Part shown: positions 9,348-17,091 of the stretch, piece after piece
How the letters are laid out: each line of letters begins with the position of its first letter
Numbering within the stretch: position 1 is the stretch's first letter
Origin: Azospirillum isscasi
GTDB taxonomy: Bacteria > Pseudomonadota > Alphaproteobacteria > Azospirillales > Azospirillaceae
NCBI RefSeq assembly: GCF_030849505.1
Contig: NZ_JAUJFI010000042.1
Location: 1-38,014 of the forward strand
Length of the DNA stretch: 38,014 nucleotides
Direction: 5' to 3'
The notes under the pieces: model-generated
The model's input: only the letters and a program-made list of their open reading frames with translations
What the model was told of the DNA's origin: nothing
Databases searched by the model: none
Made by a program: the position numbers and the translations under genes

Positions 9348-10439
9348 TTACCCCCGCGCGTAGGCGCGCTGGCGCAGCAGATGGTCGGCCAGCACGCAGG
9401 CCATCATGGCCTCGCCCACCGGCACGGCGCGGATGCCGACGCAGGGGTCGTGGCGTCCCTTGGTCAGGATGTCGGTGTCCTTGCCCTCCAGATCCACGGT
9501 CTGGCGCGGGGTCAGGATGGAGCTGGTCGGCTTCACGGCGAAGCGCACCACGATGTCCTGGCCGGTGGAGATGCCGCCCAGGATGCCGCCGGCCTGGTTG
9601 GACAGGAATTCCGGCTCGCCCAAGCCATTGTTGATGGAGGGACCGGCGCGCATCTCGTCGGCGTTCTGCTCGCCGGTCAGGGTGGCGGCTTCGAAGCCGT
9701 TGCCGATCTCCACGCCCTTCACCGCGTTGATGGTCATCATGGCGCGGGCCAGATCGCCGTCCAGCTTGTCGTAGAGCGGGTCGCCCAGCCCGGCGGGCAG
9801 GCCGGAGGCGACGACCTCCACCACCGCCCCGATGGACGAGCCGCTCTTGCGGATGCCGTCCAGATAGTCGGCCCATTCGGCGGCGGCTTGCGGGTCGGGG
9901 CAGAAGAAGGGGTTGTTGTCCACCTCCGCCCAGTCCCAGCGGCTGCGGTCCACCTTGTGCGGGCCGATCTGCACCAGCGCGCCGCGGACGCTCACGCCCT
10001 CGCCCAGCACCTTGCGCGCCACCGCACCCGCCGCGACGCGGCAGGCCGTCTCGCGCGCCGAGGAACGCCCGCCGCCGCGGTAGTCGCGGATGCCGTACTT
10101 CTTCCAATAGGTGTAGTCGGCGTGGCCGGGCCGGAACTTGGCGGCGATCTCGCTGTAGTCCTTGGACCGCTGGTCGGTGTTCTCGATCAGCAGCGAGACC
10201 GGCGTGCCGGTGGTCTGCCCTTGGAACACGCCGGACAGGATCTTCACCTGATCCGGCTCCTGCCGCTGGGTGGTGTAGCGCGACTGGCCGGGGCGGCGCT
10301 TATCCAGCCAGGGCTGGATGTCGGCCTCGGTCAGGGAGAGCAGCGACGGGCAGCCGTCCACCACCACGCCGATCGCCGGACCATGGCTTTCGCCCCAGGT
10401 GGTGAAGCGGAAAAGCGTTCCGAAGCTGTTGCCGGCCAT
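9348..10439 (-). CDS. aroC: Chorismate synthase
   Basis: A 363-residue enzyme that converts 5-enolpyruvylshikimate-3-phosphate to chorismate using reduced FMN, the last step of the shikimate pathway. Family signatures are complete: GESHGPAIG near the N-terminus, [13 protein letters not shown] in the centre and [16 protein letters not shown] toward the C-terminus. The start is the ATG at 10439 ([20 protein letters not shown]), where homology begins; the frame is open 28 codons further upstream, but that part overlaps an inverted repeat and reads as Arg-rich noise. A GGGAG lies upstream of the ATG. The IalB-like gene follows after seven bases. The 197-base region upstream carries four inverted repeats. 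Confidence 0.97.
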   Translation of the reverse strand: MAGNSFGTLFRFTTWGESHGPAIGVVVDGCPSLLSLTEADIQPWLDKRRPGQSRYTTQRQEPDQVKILSGVFQGQTTGTPVSLLIENTDQRSKDYSEIAAKFRPGHADYTYWKKYGIRDYRGGGRSSARETACRVAAGAVARKVLGEGVSVRGALVQIGPHKVDRSRWDWAEVDNNPFFCPDPQAAAEWADYLDGIRKSGSSIGAVVEVVASGLPAGLGDPLYDKLDGDLARAMMTINAVKGVEIGNGFEAATLTGEQNADEMRAGPSINNGLGEPEFLSNQAGGILGGISTGQDIVVRFAVKPTSSILTPRQTVDLEGKDTDILTKGRHDPCVGIRAVPVGEAMMACVLADHLLRQRAYARG

Positions 10440-10469
10440 GGCGAGGACTCCCGATGCGACGCGATGTTG

Positions 10470-10484
10470 CCGTACATGGTACGG
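10470..10484. promoter_or_regulatory. Inverted repeat upstream of aroC
   Basis: CCGTAC and GTACGG flank three bases, a perfect 6-bp dyad starting 31 bases upstream of the aroC start. Its size and place fit an operator, but no known regulator motif is recognised. Confidence 0.4.
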
Positions 10485-10540
10485 TGGAGCGCGTTTCTTG
10501 CGGCGTTTCGGCCAGCGCGTCAAGCGCGAGGGGCGGAAAT

Positions 10541-10555
10541 CATGCCGTTGGCATG
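10541..10555. promoter_or_regulatory. Inverted repeat upstream of aroC
   Basis: CATGCC and GGCATG flank three bases, a second short dyad with the same 6-3-6 geometry as the one at 10470. Function unknown. Confidence 0.35.
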
Positions 10556-10563
10556 ACCCTCTC

Positions 10564-10585
10564 GATCAATGCGGGTGCATTGATC
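10564..10585. promoter_or_regulatory. Inverted repeat (9-bp arms) upstream of aroC
   Basis: GATCAATGC and GCATTGATC flank GGGT. The match is perfect. No T-run follows on either strand, so it is more operator-like than a terminator. Confidence 0.45.
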
Positions 10586-10596
10586 TGCCGGGTTTC

Positions 10597-10635
10597 ACGG
10601 ATGGAAAAGGATGGAAGCGATCATTTTCCATCCGT
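10597..10635 (-). terminator. Hairpin just after the 387-aa gene
   Basis: Perfect 12-bp arms (10597-10608 with 10624-10635) separated by 15 bases, beginning one base past the stop of the minus-strand gene that ends at 10637. There is no clean T-run after the stem, so it may act as a 3'-end stabiliser or a factor-dependent terminator instead. Confidence 0.45.
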
Positions 10636-10636
10636 A

Positions 10637-11800
10637 TCAGAAGGCGCCCTTCTGTTCGCGGCGGCGGTCGAGCGCGATTTCGAACTGGCGCAGCAGCTTG
10701 TGCATGGCTTCGAAGTAGAGCTTGCGCTGCGGGTTGTTCTTCATGCAGCGGGCGTCCAGATGGGCGACGCTGGTCAGGGCCGAGACGCAATAGCCCAGCA
10801 GCCAGTAATGGGTGCGGATCTTGCGCAGGTAATCGCGGAAAGGCTCCGGCTGGCCGGCCATGAAGGCGGAAAAGCTCGACTCGTAATCGGCCAGGATTTG
10901 CCGGATGTCCAGCAGCGTGGTCTCCAGCAGTTTGCCCACCTTCTCGATGTGCATCAGAAGCTGGGTCTCGTAGGGCTTGTGCATGCGGATGTCGACCGGG
11001 ATGCATTCCCGCGACTTCAGCCAGTTCAGGATGATCCGCGCCCGCGGCGCGATGCGGCGGAGCTGGTATTCGTAGAAGGTGGTTCCCTTCCAGGCGCTGA
11101 AGATCTGGTCCGCCTCGCTGCGGTCGATGCCGAAGGCCGAGACGAACAGGCCGGCCTCCTCAAGCTCGGGATTCCAGATGGCGTCCAGGAAGCGTTCGAT
11201 GCTCTGGGCGCCGGTGCCGCCGCCGTCGATGGCCTTGCGCACGATGGGTTCGATGCGCGCCCGGATCAAACGGCGGAGCTGCTGGTCCTCGGCGTCGCTG
11301 ATGGCCCAGTGGCGCTTGTCCGCGGGGACCTTCTCGCCTTCGAAACAGGCCTTCAGCAGAAAGGCGTCCAGCGACGGAACGCTGTCGATCAGGGACAGGG
11401 TGCGCAGATCCGCGGCGGCGGCCTCGTTGTTGGCCTCGCCGAGGCCGAACTGTTCCGCCAGCAGAAGGTTGCTGTTGCGGGCGCGCAGATAGATGGCGAC
11501 GCCGCCGGCTTCGGTGTGATCGACGCTGTGCGGAATGTAGATGCCGGTCTCGACGGGCCGTGCCCCGGCGTCGCCGTCCTCCTCCTCGTCCGCCATCGGG
11601 TTGGCGTAGTCGTCGGCGCCCTCGTCGAAATTCGGGTACTTGAACAGGATGGCCTTGTTCAGCCCGCGGGCGCGGAACAGGCGGTTTTCCTCGGGGATGT
11701 CACGGGTGATGGTTATCAGATTCATCGACACGCTGGAGCCGCCGTAGAGAATCTGCTCCAGGATCGGGGACACCGAATCCGATTGCCGCCGTGCACGCAT
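10637..11800 (-). CDS. Conserved-looking protein of unknown function (387 aa)
   Basis: I do not recognise the family. The product is soluble, with no signal peptide or membrane segment. The N-terminal third carries an acidic low-complexity insert (ADEEEDGDAGA) and hydrophobic strands; the C-terminal half is helical and rich in Arg/Leu (AWKGTTFYEYQLRRIAPRAR, then a run of amphipathic helices to the end). The start is the ATG at 11800, nine bases after GGAAGG; the frame is open 13 codons further up. It lies 160 bases downstream of fabI and 197 bases upstream of aroC on the same strand, with hairpins on both sides, so it is probably its own unit. Codon use is like its neighbours, so it is a resident gene. 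Confidence 0.8.
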   Translation of the reverse strand: MRARRQSDSVSPILEQILYGGSSVSMNLITITRDIPEENRLFRARGLNKAILFKYPNFDEGADDYANPMADEEEDGDAGARPVETGIYIPHSVDHTEAGGVAIYLRARNSNLLLAEQFGLGEANNEAAAADLRTLSLIDSVPSLDAFLLKACFEGEKVPADKRHWAISDAEDQQLRRLIRARIEPIVRKAIDGGGTGAQSIERFLDAIWNPELEEAGLFVSAFGIDRSEADQIFSAWKGTTFYEYQLRRIAPRARIILNWLKSRECIPVDIRMHKPYETQLLMHIEKVGKLLETTLLDIRQILADYESSFSAFMAGQPEPFRDYLRKIRTHYWLLGYCVSALTSVAHLDARCMKNNPQRKLYFEAMHKLLRQFEIALDRRREQKGAF

Positions 11801-11918
11801 CGACCATCGCCTTCCGCAACCTTCTGTAGGCGCGAACAATAGCGGTGCGCTGCGGTGCGCAAAAGTAGGTAATACGATGATCGGAAAAAAATGTCGCGGG
11901 ACGGGTAACGAAGTTGCC

Positions 11919-11953
11919 GGCGGGCGGCCCGGTCGGAACCGGGCGCGCCCGCC
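11919..11953 (-). terminator. Strong hairpin after fabI
   Basis: Arms 11919-11926/11946-11953 (8 bp) and 11927-11932/11939-11944 (6 bp) stack with one bulged base at 11945. It begins eight bases past the fabI stop. No T-run follows directly; a run of seven T on the minus strand comes about 25 bases later. Confidence 0.55.
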
Positions 11954-11960
11954 GTCCCAT

Positions 11961-12809
11961 TCACTCGGACTTGCCGGCGCCGCCCAGGGAACCCAGGAGC
12001 TGCGACACTTCCGCCGCGGCGTCCACCGCCACCATGCCGACCGTGTGATAGCCGGAGTCGACGTGCATCACCTCTCCGGTCACCCCGGTGCCGAGGTCGC
12101 TCAGCAGGAACAGGCCGGCGCCGCCGACCTCGCCGATGGTGACGTTGCGCTTCAGCGGGGCGTTCAGCTCGTTCCACTTCAGGATGTAGCGGAAGTCGCC
12201 GATGCCGCTGGCGGCCAGCGTCTTGATCGGGCCGGCGGAGATGGCATTGACGCGGATGGCCCGCCCGCCCAAATCGACGGCCAGGTAGCGCACGCTCGCC
12301 TCCAGCGCGGCCTTGGCGACGCCCATCACGTTGTAGTGGGGCATCACGCGCTCGGCGCCGTAGTAGGAGAGGGTGAGCAGGCTGCCGCCGTCCTTCATCA
12401 GCGGAACGGCGCGCTGCGCCACCGCGGTGAAGGAGTAGCAGGAGATGTCCATCGTGCGCAGGAAGTTGGCCCGCGTCGTGTCGAGATAGAGGCCGTCCAG
12501 CTCGTTCTTGTCGGAAAAAGCGATCGCATGAACCAGGAAGTCCAGCTTGCCCCATTCCTTTTCGATGGCGGCGAAGGTCGCGTCGATGCTGGCCTCGTCG
12601 GTGACGTCGCAGGGCAGCAGCAGCGGTGCCTTCACCTGCTCGGCCAGCGGCTTCACGCGCTTCAGCAGCGCGTCGCCCTGGTAGGTGAACGCCAGCTCGG
12701 CGCCGTGCTGCGCCAGCGTGGAAGCAATTCCCCAGGCGATCGAACGATCGTTCGCCACGCCCATGATCAGGCCGCGCTTGCCGTCCATGAGCGGCTTCGG
12801 GTTGGACAT
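11961..12809 (-). CDS. fabI: Enoyl-[acyl-carrier-protein] reductase (NADH), FabI
   Basis: A 282-residue short-chain dehydrogenase that performs the last reduction of each fatty-acid elongation cycle. The nucleotide-binding stretch GLIMGVANDRSIAWGIA is at residues 13-29. The catalytic Tyr-x6-Lys is Tyr159-Lys166 (YNVMGVAK), with the FabI-specific preceding tyrosine at 149. The start is the ATG at 12809 (MSNPKPLMDGKRG), preceded by GAGG; upstream codons in the open frame overlap the divergent promoter region. It is divergent from the yihY-type gene and monocistronic-looking, with a hairpin just after the stop. Confidence 0.96.
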   Translation of the reverse strand: MSNPKPLMDGKRGLIMGVANDRSIAWGIASTLAQHGAELAFTYQGDALLKRVKPLAEQVKAPLLLPCDVTDEASIDATFAAIEKEWGKLDFLVHAIAFSDKNELDGLYLDTTRANFLRTMDISCYSFTAVAQRAVPLMKDGGSLLTLSYYGAERVMPHYNVMGVAKAALEASVRYLAVDLGGRAIRVNAISAGPIKTLAASGIGDFRYILKWNELNAPLKRNVTIGEVGGAGLFLLSDLGTGVTGEVMHVDSGYHTVGMVAVDAAAEVSQLLGSLGGAGKSE

Positions 12810-12852
12810 CCGTACCTCGTGCATCCAGAGTATGCTTTGAAAAGTGGGCCGC

Positions 12853-12880
12853 ATCCTACACGAAAGACCGGCCCGGTCAA
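12853..12880 (-). promoter_or_regulatory. Candidate sigma-70 promoter of fabI
   Basis: On the minus strand TTGACC (12880-12875) and TAGGAT (12858-12853) are 16 bases apart and lie about 45 bases upstream of the fabI start, inside the 91-base divergent gap. Resemblance only. Confidence 0.4.
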
Positions 12881-12900
12881 ACCAAGGCGGGAGGCGTCCT

Positions 12901-14283
12901 GTGGCTGAAACCGAAGGCACTTCGAAAGGAGCGTGGAGCCCCTTCGTGCGGATTCGGGAAATCGGCGGCTTCCTCGCCTATTCCGCCATGCGCTTCTACA
13001 ACGACAATTGCTTCCAGACGGCGGCGTCGCTGACCTACACCTCGCTGCTGGCGCTGGTGCCGCTGATGACCATCGGCTTTGCGATCTTTTCCGCCTTCCC
13101 GGCCTTCAACGCGCTGCAATCGCGCATCCAGACGCTGCTGTTCAAGAACCTCGTCCCGGAGAACAGCGACGCCATCCTGCAATATCTCGCGGCCTTCATG
13201 GCCAACGCCGGGCAGATGCCGGTGTTCGGGATCGTCGGGCTGGCGATGTCCGCCGTCCTGCTGATCTGGACCATCGAGGGGTCCTTCGCCACCGTCTGGC
13301 GCGTGCGGGAACCGCGCTCCTACGTCACCCGCATCCTGTCCTTCTGGGCGGTGGTCTCGCTGAGCCCGCTGTTCGCCGGCGCCAGCCTGTCGCTGTCCAG
13401 CACCTTGTGGGCGGTGCTCCAGTTCGCCCATCTGGAAGGTTTCGCAGACCCGCTGGTGGGAATCGGGGCGATCCTGCCCTTCACGCTGCAACTTGTCGGC
13501 TGCACGCTGCTCTACGTCATCATCCCGAACCGCGAGGTGGGGTGGATGGACGCCGCCTGCGGCGGGGCGGTCGCCTCGCTGCTGCTGGAGGCGTCCAAGG
13601 CGGGCTTCGCCATGTACATGCGGGAATTCCCCGCCTACCAGACCATCTACGGCGCGCTGGCGACCGTGCCGATCTTCCTGTTCTGGCTCTACATCGCCTG
13701 GTCCACGGTGCTGTTCGGCGCGGTCATCACCGCCTCGCTGCCGGAATGGCGGGCCGGCAAGATCACCCGCGGCGGGCCGGAGGGCCTGTTGCCCGCCCAG
13801 CGGCTGGGGCTGGCGCTGGCCGTCCTGCACGAGCTTCTGGAGGGAACGCGGCTGGGCGTGGGCTTGCGGCGGCGCACGCTGGTCGGGCGCGTGCCGGTGG
13901 GGACGGTGCTGATCGACGGCATTCTGGAGCAGCTTCGCGACGCCCATTGGGTGGCCCACACCACGCACAACGCCTGGGTCGTCACCCGCGACCTCGGCGA
14001 GGCCACACTCTACGACCTGATGAAGGCGCTGGGCATCGGCCTGCGCGGCTCCGTCCGCGGGCTGGGCGGGCTGGAGCTGCCCTGGCAGGACCGCACGGCC
14101 CATCTGCTGGAGCAGGCGGAACGGAACCAGGAGGACATCCTCGGCGTGCCGATCAAAGAGTTGCTGTCCGACCGGCCCCTGGAAACCGGTCCCCTGGAAA
14201 CCGGTCCCCTGGAACCGGAAGCCCAGGACGCCAAGGGAGAGGGCTCCGGCGCCGTGCCCCTGCGGGCGAAGCGGCGTCCGTAA
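12901..14283 (+). CDS. YihY/UPF0761 family inner-membrane protein with C-terminal extension
   Basis: A 460-residue polytopic protein. Six hydrophobic segments fall within the first 290 residues, with the family motif around NDNCFQTAASLTYTSLLALV and the conserved PIFLFWLYIAWSTVLFGA. The remaining 170 residues are cytoplasmic and helical (LPAQRLGLALAVLHELLEG and following), an extension usual in alphaproteobacterial members. The family was long labelled ribonuclease BN, but that is generally regarded as a misannotation; the true function is unknown. The start is GTG at 12901 after GGGAGG; an ATG-less extension to 12844 overlaps the fabI promoter. Near the C-terminus a 15-bp tandem repeat encodes PLETG twice and a third, degenerate unit. 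Confidence 0.88.
   Translation: MAETEGTSKGAWSPFVRIREIGGFLAYSAMRFYNDNCFQTAASLTYTSLLALVPLMTIGFAIFSAFPAFNALQSRIQTLLFKNLVPENSDAILQYLAAFMANAGQMPVFGIVGLAMSAVLLIWTIEGSFATVWRVREPRSYVTRILSFWAVVSLSPLFAGASLSLSSTLWAVLQFAHLEGFADPLVGIGAILPFTLQLVGCTLLYVIIPNREVGWMDAACGGAVASLLLEASKAGFAMYMREFPAYQTIYGALATVPIFLFWLYIAWSTVLFGAVITASLPEWRAGKITRGGPEGLLPAQRLGLALAVLHELLEGTRLGVGLRRRTLVGRVPVGTVLIDGILEQLRDAHWVAHTTHNAWVVTRDLGEATLYDLMKALGIGLRGSVRGLGGLELPWQDRTAHLLEQAERNQEDILGVPIKELLSDRPLETGPLETGPLEPEAQDAKGEGSGAVPLRAKRRP
14176..14220 (+). repeat. In-frame tandem repeat, 15-bp unit (2 exact copies plus a degenerate third)
   Basis: CCCCTGGAAACCGGT is repeated at 14176-14190 and 14191-14205, with a partial third copy to 14220. 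It encodes PLETG units at the tail of the YihY-type protein. The first ten bases (CCCCTGGAAA) are identical to the core of the 16-bp array at 8729-8792 read on the minus strand. Confidence 0.93.
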
Positions 14284-14349
14284 AGGCTGGGTTCACGGAC
14301 GGTCTGCGGCCATTCGCCTCACGGACGCGCCGGCCTCTCCGTTGATGTT

Positions 14350-14363
14350 TGAACAGCTGTTCA
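14350..14363. promoter_or_regulatory. Perfect 14-bp palindrome upstream of mntP
   Basis: TGAACAGCTGTTCA is a complete dyad 51 bases before the mntP start. It does not resemble the Mur or MntR boxes I know. It could be an operator; no regulator is encoded nearby. Confidence 0.4.
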
Positions 14364-14414
14364 CAGTCTGGTAGCGGTCGCGGCGTCCTTCCCAGCCGCC
14401 GGCTCCACCGCGCC

Positions 14415-14993
14415 ATGACCTTTGCGACCGCCCTGATTCTCGCCTTCAGCCTGTCGATGGACAGCTTCGCCGCGGCGCTCGGCACCGGCGCCTGCCTGCG
14501 CCGCCCCGGCCTGTGGGAGGCGGTGCGCGTCGGCGCCTGCTTCGGCGGGGTCCAGCTCGCCATGCCGCTGATCGGCTTCGCGCTCGGCCTGACCTTCGCC
14601 ACCGTGGTGCAGGACATCGATCATTGGATTGCCTTCGTCCTGCTGCTGGCGGTGGGCGGCAAGATGGTCTGGGAAAGCCTGTTCGGCGACGAGGAGGAGG
14701 ACGCGGAGCGTGCCGGCTGCGGCGGGCGCACGGCGTTCGGCCCGCTGCTGCTCACCGCCGTCGCCACCAGCATCGACGCGGCGGCGGTCGGCGTGTCGCT
14801 GGCCGTGGTGGATGTGGACATCGTCAGCGTGTGCCTGCTGATCGGCGCCGTCACCTTCGGCCTGTCGTCGGGCGGCGTCCTGATGGGCCGCGCCGCCGGC
14901 CCGCTGCTCGGCCAGCGCGCCGAGCTGATCGGCGGGCTCGGCCTGATCGCCATCGGCGTGAAGATCCTGGCCGAGCACACGCTCTGGGTTTGA
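14415..14993 (+). CDS. mntP: Manganese efflux pump MntP
   Basis: A 192-residue protein with six predicted membrane helices in two homologous halves. Each half has the family aspartate: SLSMDSFAAALG near residue 16 and ATSIDAAAVG near residue 120. Members export Mn(II) and protect against manganese overload. An acidic loop (GDEEEDAE) separates the halves. The start at 14415 (MTFATALILAFSLS) is where the first helix begins; the frame is open 22 codons upstream but not membrane-like. No yybP-ykoY riboswitch is recognisable upstream; a perfect palindrome lies there instead. The gene converges with the radical SAM gene, with nine bases between the stops. Confidence 0.92.
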   Translation: MTFATALILAFSLSMDSFAAALGTGACLRRPGLWEAVRVGACFGGVQLAMPLIGFALGLTFATVVQDIDHWIAFVLLLAVGGKMVWESLFGDEEEDAERAGCGGRTAFGPLLLTAVATSIDAAAVGVSLAVVDVDIVSVCLLIGAVTFGLSSGGVLMGRAAGPLLGQRAELIGGLGLIAIGVKILAEHTLWV

Positions 14994-15002
14994 GAAGGGC
15001 CG

Positions 15003-16013
15003 TTACACCGGCGTCCGGTACTTCGCGACGAGGTCCGCCGCGAAGCCGTCCAGGTTGTTGTCGGCGGGCAGGGTCTTCACATAGTCGCAGCCGCGGCAGG
15101 CGTCGATCTCCTCGCGCCGGCCCTCCAGATGCTTCAGGCGGAAGTCGCGCAGCCGCTCACCGTTCCAGATGCTGCGCAGCGATTCCTCGGCCACGTTGCC
15201 GACGATGGTCCCCATGCGCCAGTCGGCGCAGCAGACCGACACCTCGCCGTTGAAATTGACGGCGAGCTTCAGGAACGGCTCCGAACAGACTTTGCGTGTC
15301 GTGTCCGGGGCGGCGGCGAAAGCGCTGTCCTCGGCCAGCGTTTCCCCATGCACGGGATGGACGAACAGGCTGTCGCAGATCGGCGTGAAGCTGTCGATGA
15401 AGGACAGCCGTTCCTCCTCCGTCAGCTCCACGTTGATGATCTTGCAGTGCAGGTGGAAATTGCGGCCCAGCTCCGTCTTGCGGCGGTGCAGGTAGGCGAC
15501 GTTGTCCACGATGGTCTGGAAACGGTCGAAGCGCCGGGTGACGCGCTTGTACATGGCGTCGCTGGCCCCGTAGACGGACACGCGCATGGCGTCGAGCCCG
15601 GCGGCCAGCAGAGCGTCCGCCCGTTCCGGCGTCAGCAGCGAGCCGTTGCTGGTCATCTCGACGTGGCGGGCCAGGCCGCGGGACTTCAGCAGGTGGACCA
15701 TGTGCTCGATCCGCGTGTTCACCAGCGGCTCGCCGTCCTTGTAGAGATGGACGGATTTGATCGGCGCGTCGAATTCGGCGATGTCGTCGGCGATCTTGCG
15801 GAACAGGTCGAACTTCATGGCGCCGCGTGGGCGTCCCACCTCCTTCAGCAGGTCCGGGTTCCCGGTGGCGCAGAAGACGCAGCGGAAGTTGCAGCCGTTC
15901 GACGGGTCGATCAGCAGCGAGAAGGGCGTGGTCAGCGGCAGCACCTGCGACAGATCGTTGCGGTCGTGGTGGCGGCCGTAGGGAATGTTCGCGGGGGCGG
16001 TCGCTTCGGTCAT
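15003..16013 (-). CDS. Radical SAM/SPASM domain protein
   Basis: A 336-residue enzyme. The cluster-binding motif CNFRCVFC has Cys41, Cys45 and Cys48. Next come the radical SAM barrel elements YKDGEPLVN (91-99) and MTSNGSLL (120-127). The C-terminal SPASM-like region holds Cys243, Cys261, Cys262, Cys306 and Cys309, which could ligate one or more auxiliary Fe-S clusters. Families with this layout modify peptides, proteins or sugars; I see no precursor peptide or obvious partner beside it, so the substrate is open. The start at 16013 precedes MTEATAPANIPYGRHHDRND; the longer open frame to 16106 is less protein-like. The ribosome binding site is weak (AGGCGAAG). Confidence 0.88.
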   Translation of the reverse strand: MTEATAPANIPYGRHHDRNDLSQVLPLTTPFSLLIDPSNGCNFRCVFCATGNPDLLKEVGRPRGAMKFDLFRKIADDIAEFDAPIKSVHLYKDGEPLVNTRIEHMVHLLKSRGLARHVEMTSNGSLLTPERADALLAAGLDAMRVSVYGASDAMYKRVTRRFDRFQTIVDNVAYLHRRKTELGRNFHLHCKIINVELTEEERLSFIDSFTPICDSLFVHPVHGETLAEDSAFAAAPDTTRKVCSEPFLKLAVNFNGEVSVCCADWRMGTIVGNVAEESLRSIWNGERLRDFRLKHLEGRREEIDACRGCDYVKTLPADNNLDGFAADLVAKYRTPV

Positions 16014-16263
16014 GGTCTTCGCCTGAGAGGGCAGGTGGGAATGGAGCGTGACTATCAGGGGATCACGCGCCCCGTAAAGGAATCCTTCATTCCGGCAACC
16101 GGACATTGGCGGGACGCCCTCCGTGGCGGGCGCGAAAGGACTGTTTGGGAACCTCGCCGGATCATCGCTTCGTTTCCAAGTCCATCATTCCCGTGAAGGC
16201 GCCTTCGTGGGGGTGGTGGATTGGAATGGGTCGGAAATGCACGTCTTTGAACAGTCTCTTTGG

Positions 16264-16854
16264 CTACTTTGACCGGAATTTTTCAAACGCGCCGGTGTAT
16301 AGCTTTGTGACGGCCTGATAGAGCGCGCTCTTGAATTCATCGTCCGACCGGCCTTCCTGTGAAATCGAAATTCCATTGAGGGTCACGTTGTAATTTTTTC
16401 CGGAATTCCCTCTTGCCTGGAAAGACGTTGTGACCACATTGTTTATGATCTCTCCGTTGACGATTGCCGTTGCAAAGATTTCAACGCGTCTTTCTTCTTT
16501 TTCTATTTTGAAAGAGTGCCCTAATGGCAGAGCCGCGTGTGCGCGCAAATCGACCAGAAGTATCGTGCCGTTGTACCCATTCTCCTTGAAAACATAACTC
16601 ATGACATGCTGATATTTTCGATAAATGGGGTTGCTGGGATTGTCATACGAAAGAACAAAAACGGGTCCTTTCGTCCTGCTTTCCTCCGTCATCAGCATCA
16701 AAGTGTCGAGCGCGGGGGAGGCGGGCATATCCTGAGATATTCTGATAACATTGACGCCGGCTGCCTCGGCGACCTGAGAAACCCCCGATAAAGCACTTGC
16801 GCCGGCAAAGATGCTGACTGTTGCAAGAAAAAATCTTCTTGATGAGGCTGTCAT
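16264..16854 (-). CDS. Exported protein of unknown function, Tat-like signal, low G+C
   Basis: I do not recognise this 196-residue protein. Its N-terminus has SSRRFFLATVSIFAGASAL, resembling a twin-arginine signal (S-R-R-x-F-L), with a likely cleavage after AEAAG near residue 32. The mature part looks like a mixed alpha/beta domain with strands such as GPVFVLSYD and GTILLVDLRAHAALPLG and no cysteines. The ATG at 16854 follows AGGAGG by seven bases. Its base composition is visibly lower (near half G+C) than all neighbouring genes, and the stub of an IS1595-type transposase lies about 240 bases upstream, so horizontal acquisition is likely. It is monocistronic. Confidence 0.75.
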   Translation of the reverse strand: MTASSRRFFLATVSIFAGASALSGVSQVAEAAGVNVIRISQDMPASPALDTLMLMTEESRTKGPVFVLSYDNPSNPIYRKYQHVMSYVFKENGYNGTILLVDLRAHAALPLGHSFKIEKEERRVEIFATAIVNGEIINNVVTTSFQARGNSGKNYNVTLNGISISQEGRSDDEFKSALYQAVTKLYTGAFEKFRSK

Positions 16855-17091
16855 GATAATCCTCCTGCCAGAATTGTACATTTCTTGGTCCGATTTGTAA
16901 AGTTCGTGTCATGCCAATATGTTTGGGAATGGAAGTGACATGATCGTTGGCAACTTGATCGGACGGATTCGGCGTTTCAGAACAGTCGTGGTGGGGTGGC
17001 CATTAAAATTGTCCCTGATTACGCGCTATCCTCAGCCGCCCTGAAATGATACAGGAATAGGAACATTCCAGTGTTTCTGCGGGATCTGACG
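16855..17091. other. Low-G+C intergenic region, possible insertion-sequence left end
   Basis: Some 237 bases between the exported low-G+C gene and the transposase stub. The part from about 16990 runs straight into the stub and may be the left end of the lost element, but I could not define a terminal inverted repeat or target duplication. It should also hold the promoter of the minus-strand gene. Confidence 0.4.

Noticed and set aside
12844..12900. Longer N-terminus for the YihY-type protein
   Set aside because: The added codons overlap the fabI promoter candidate and lack protein-like character; GTG at 12901 has a good ribosome binding site.
14284..14414. yybP-ykoY manganese riboswitch before mntP
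   Set aside because: The conserved bases of that riboswitch are not found; the region has only a palindrome.
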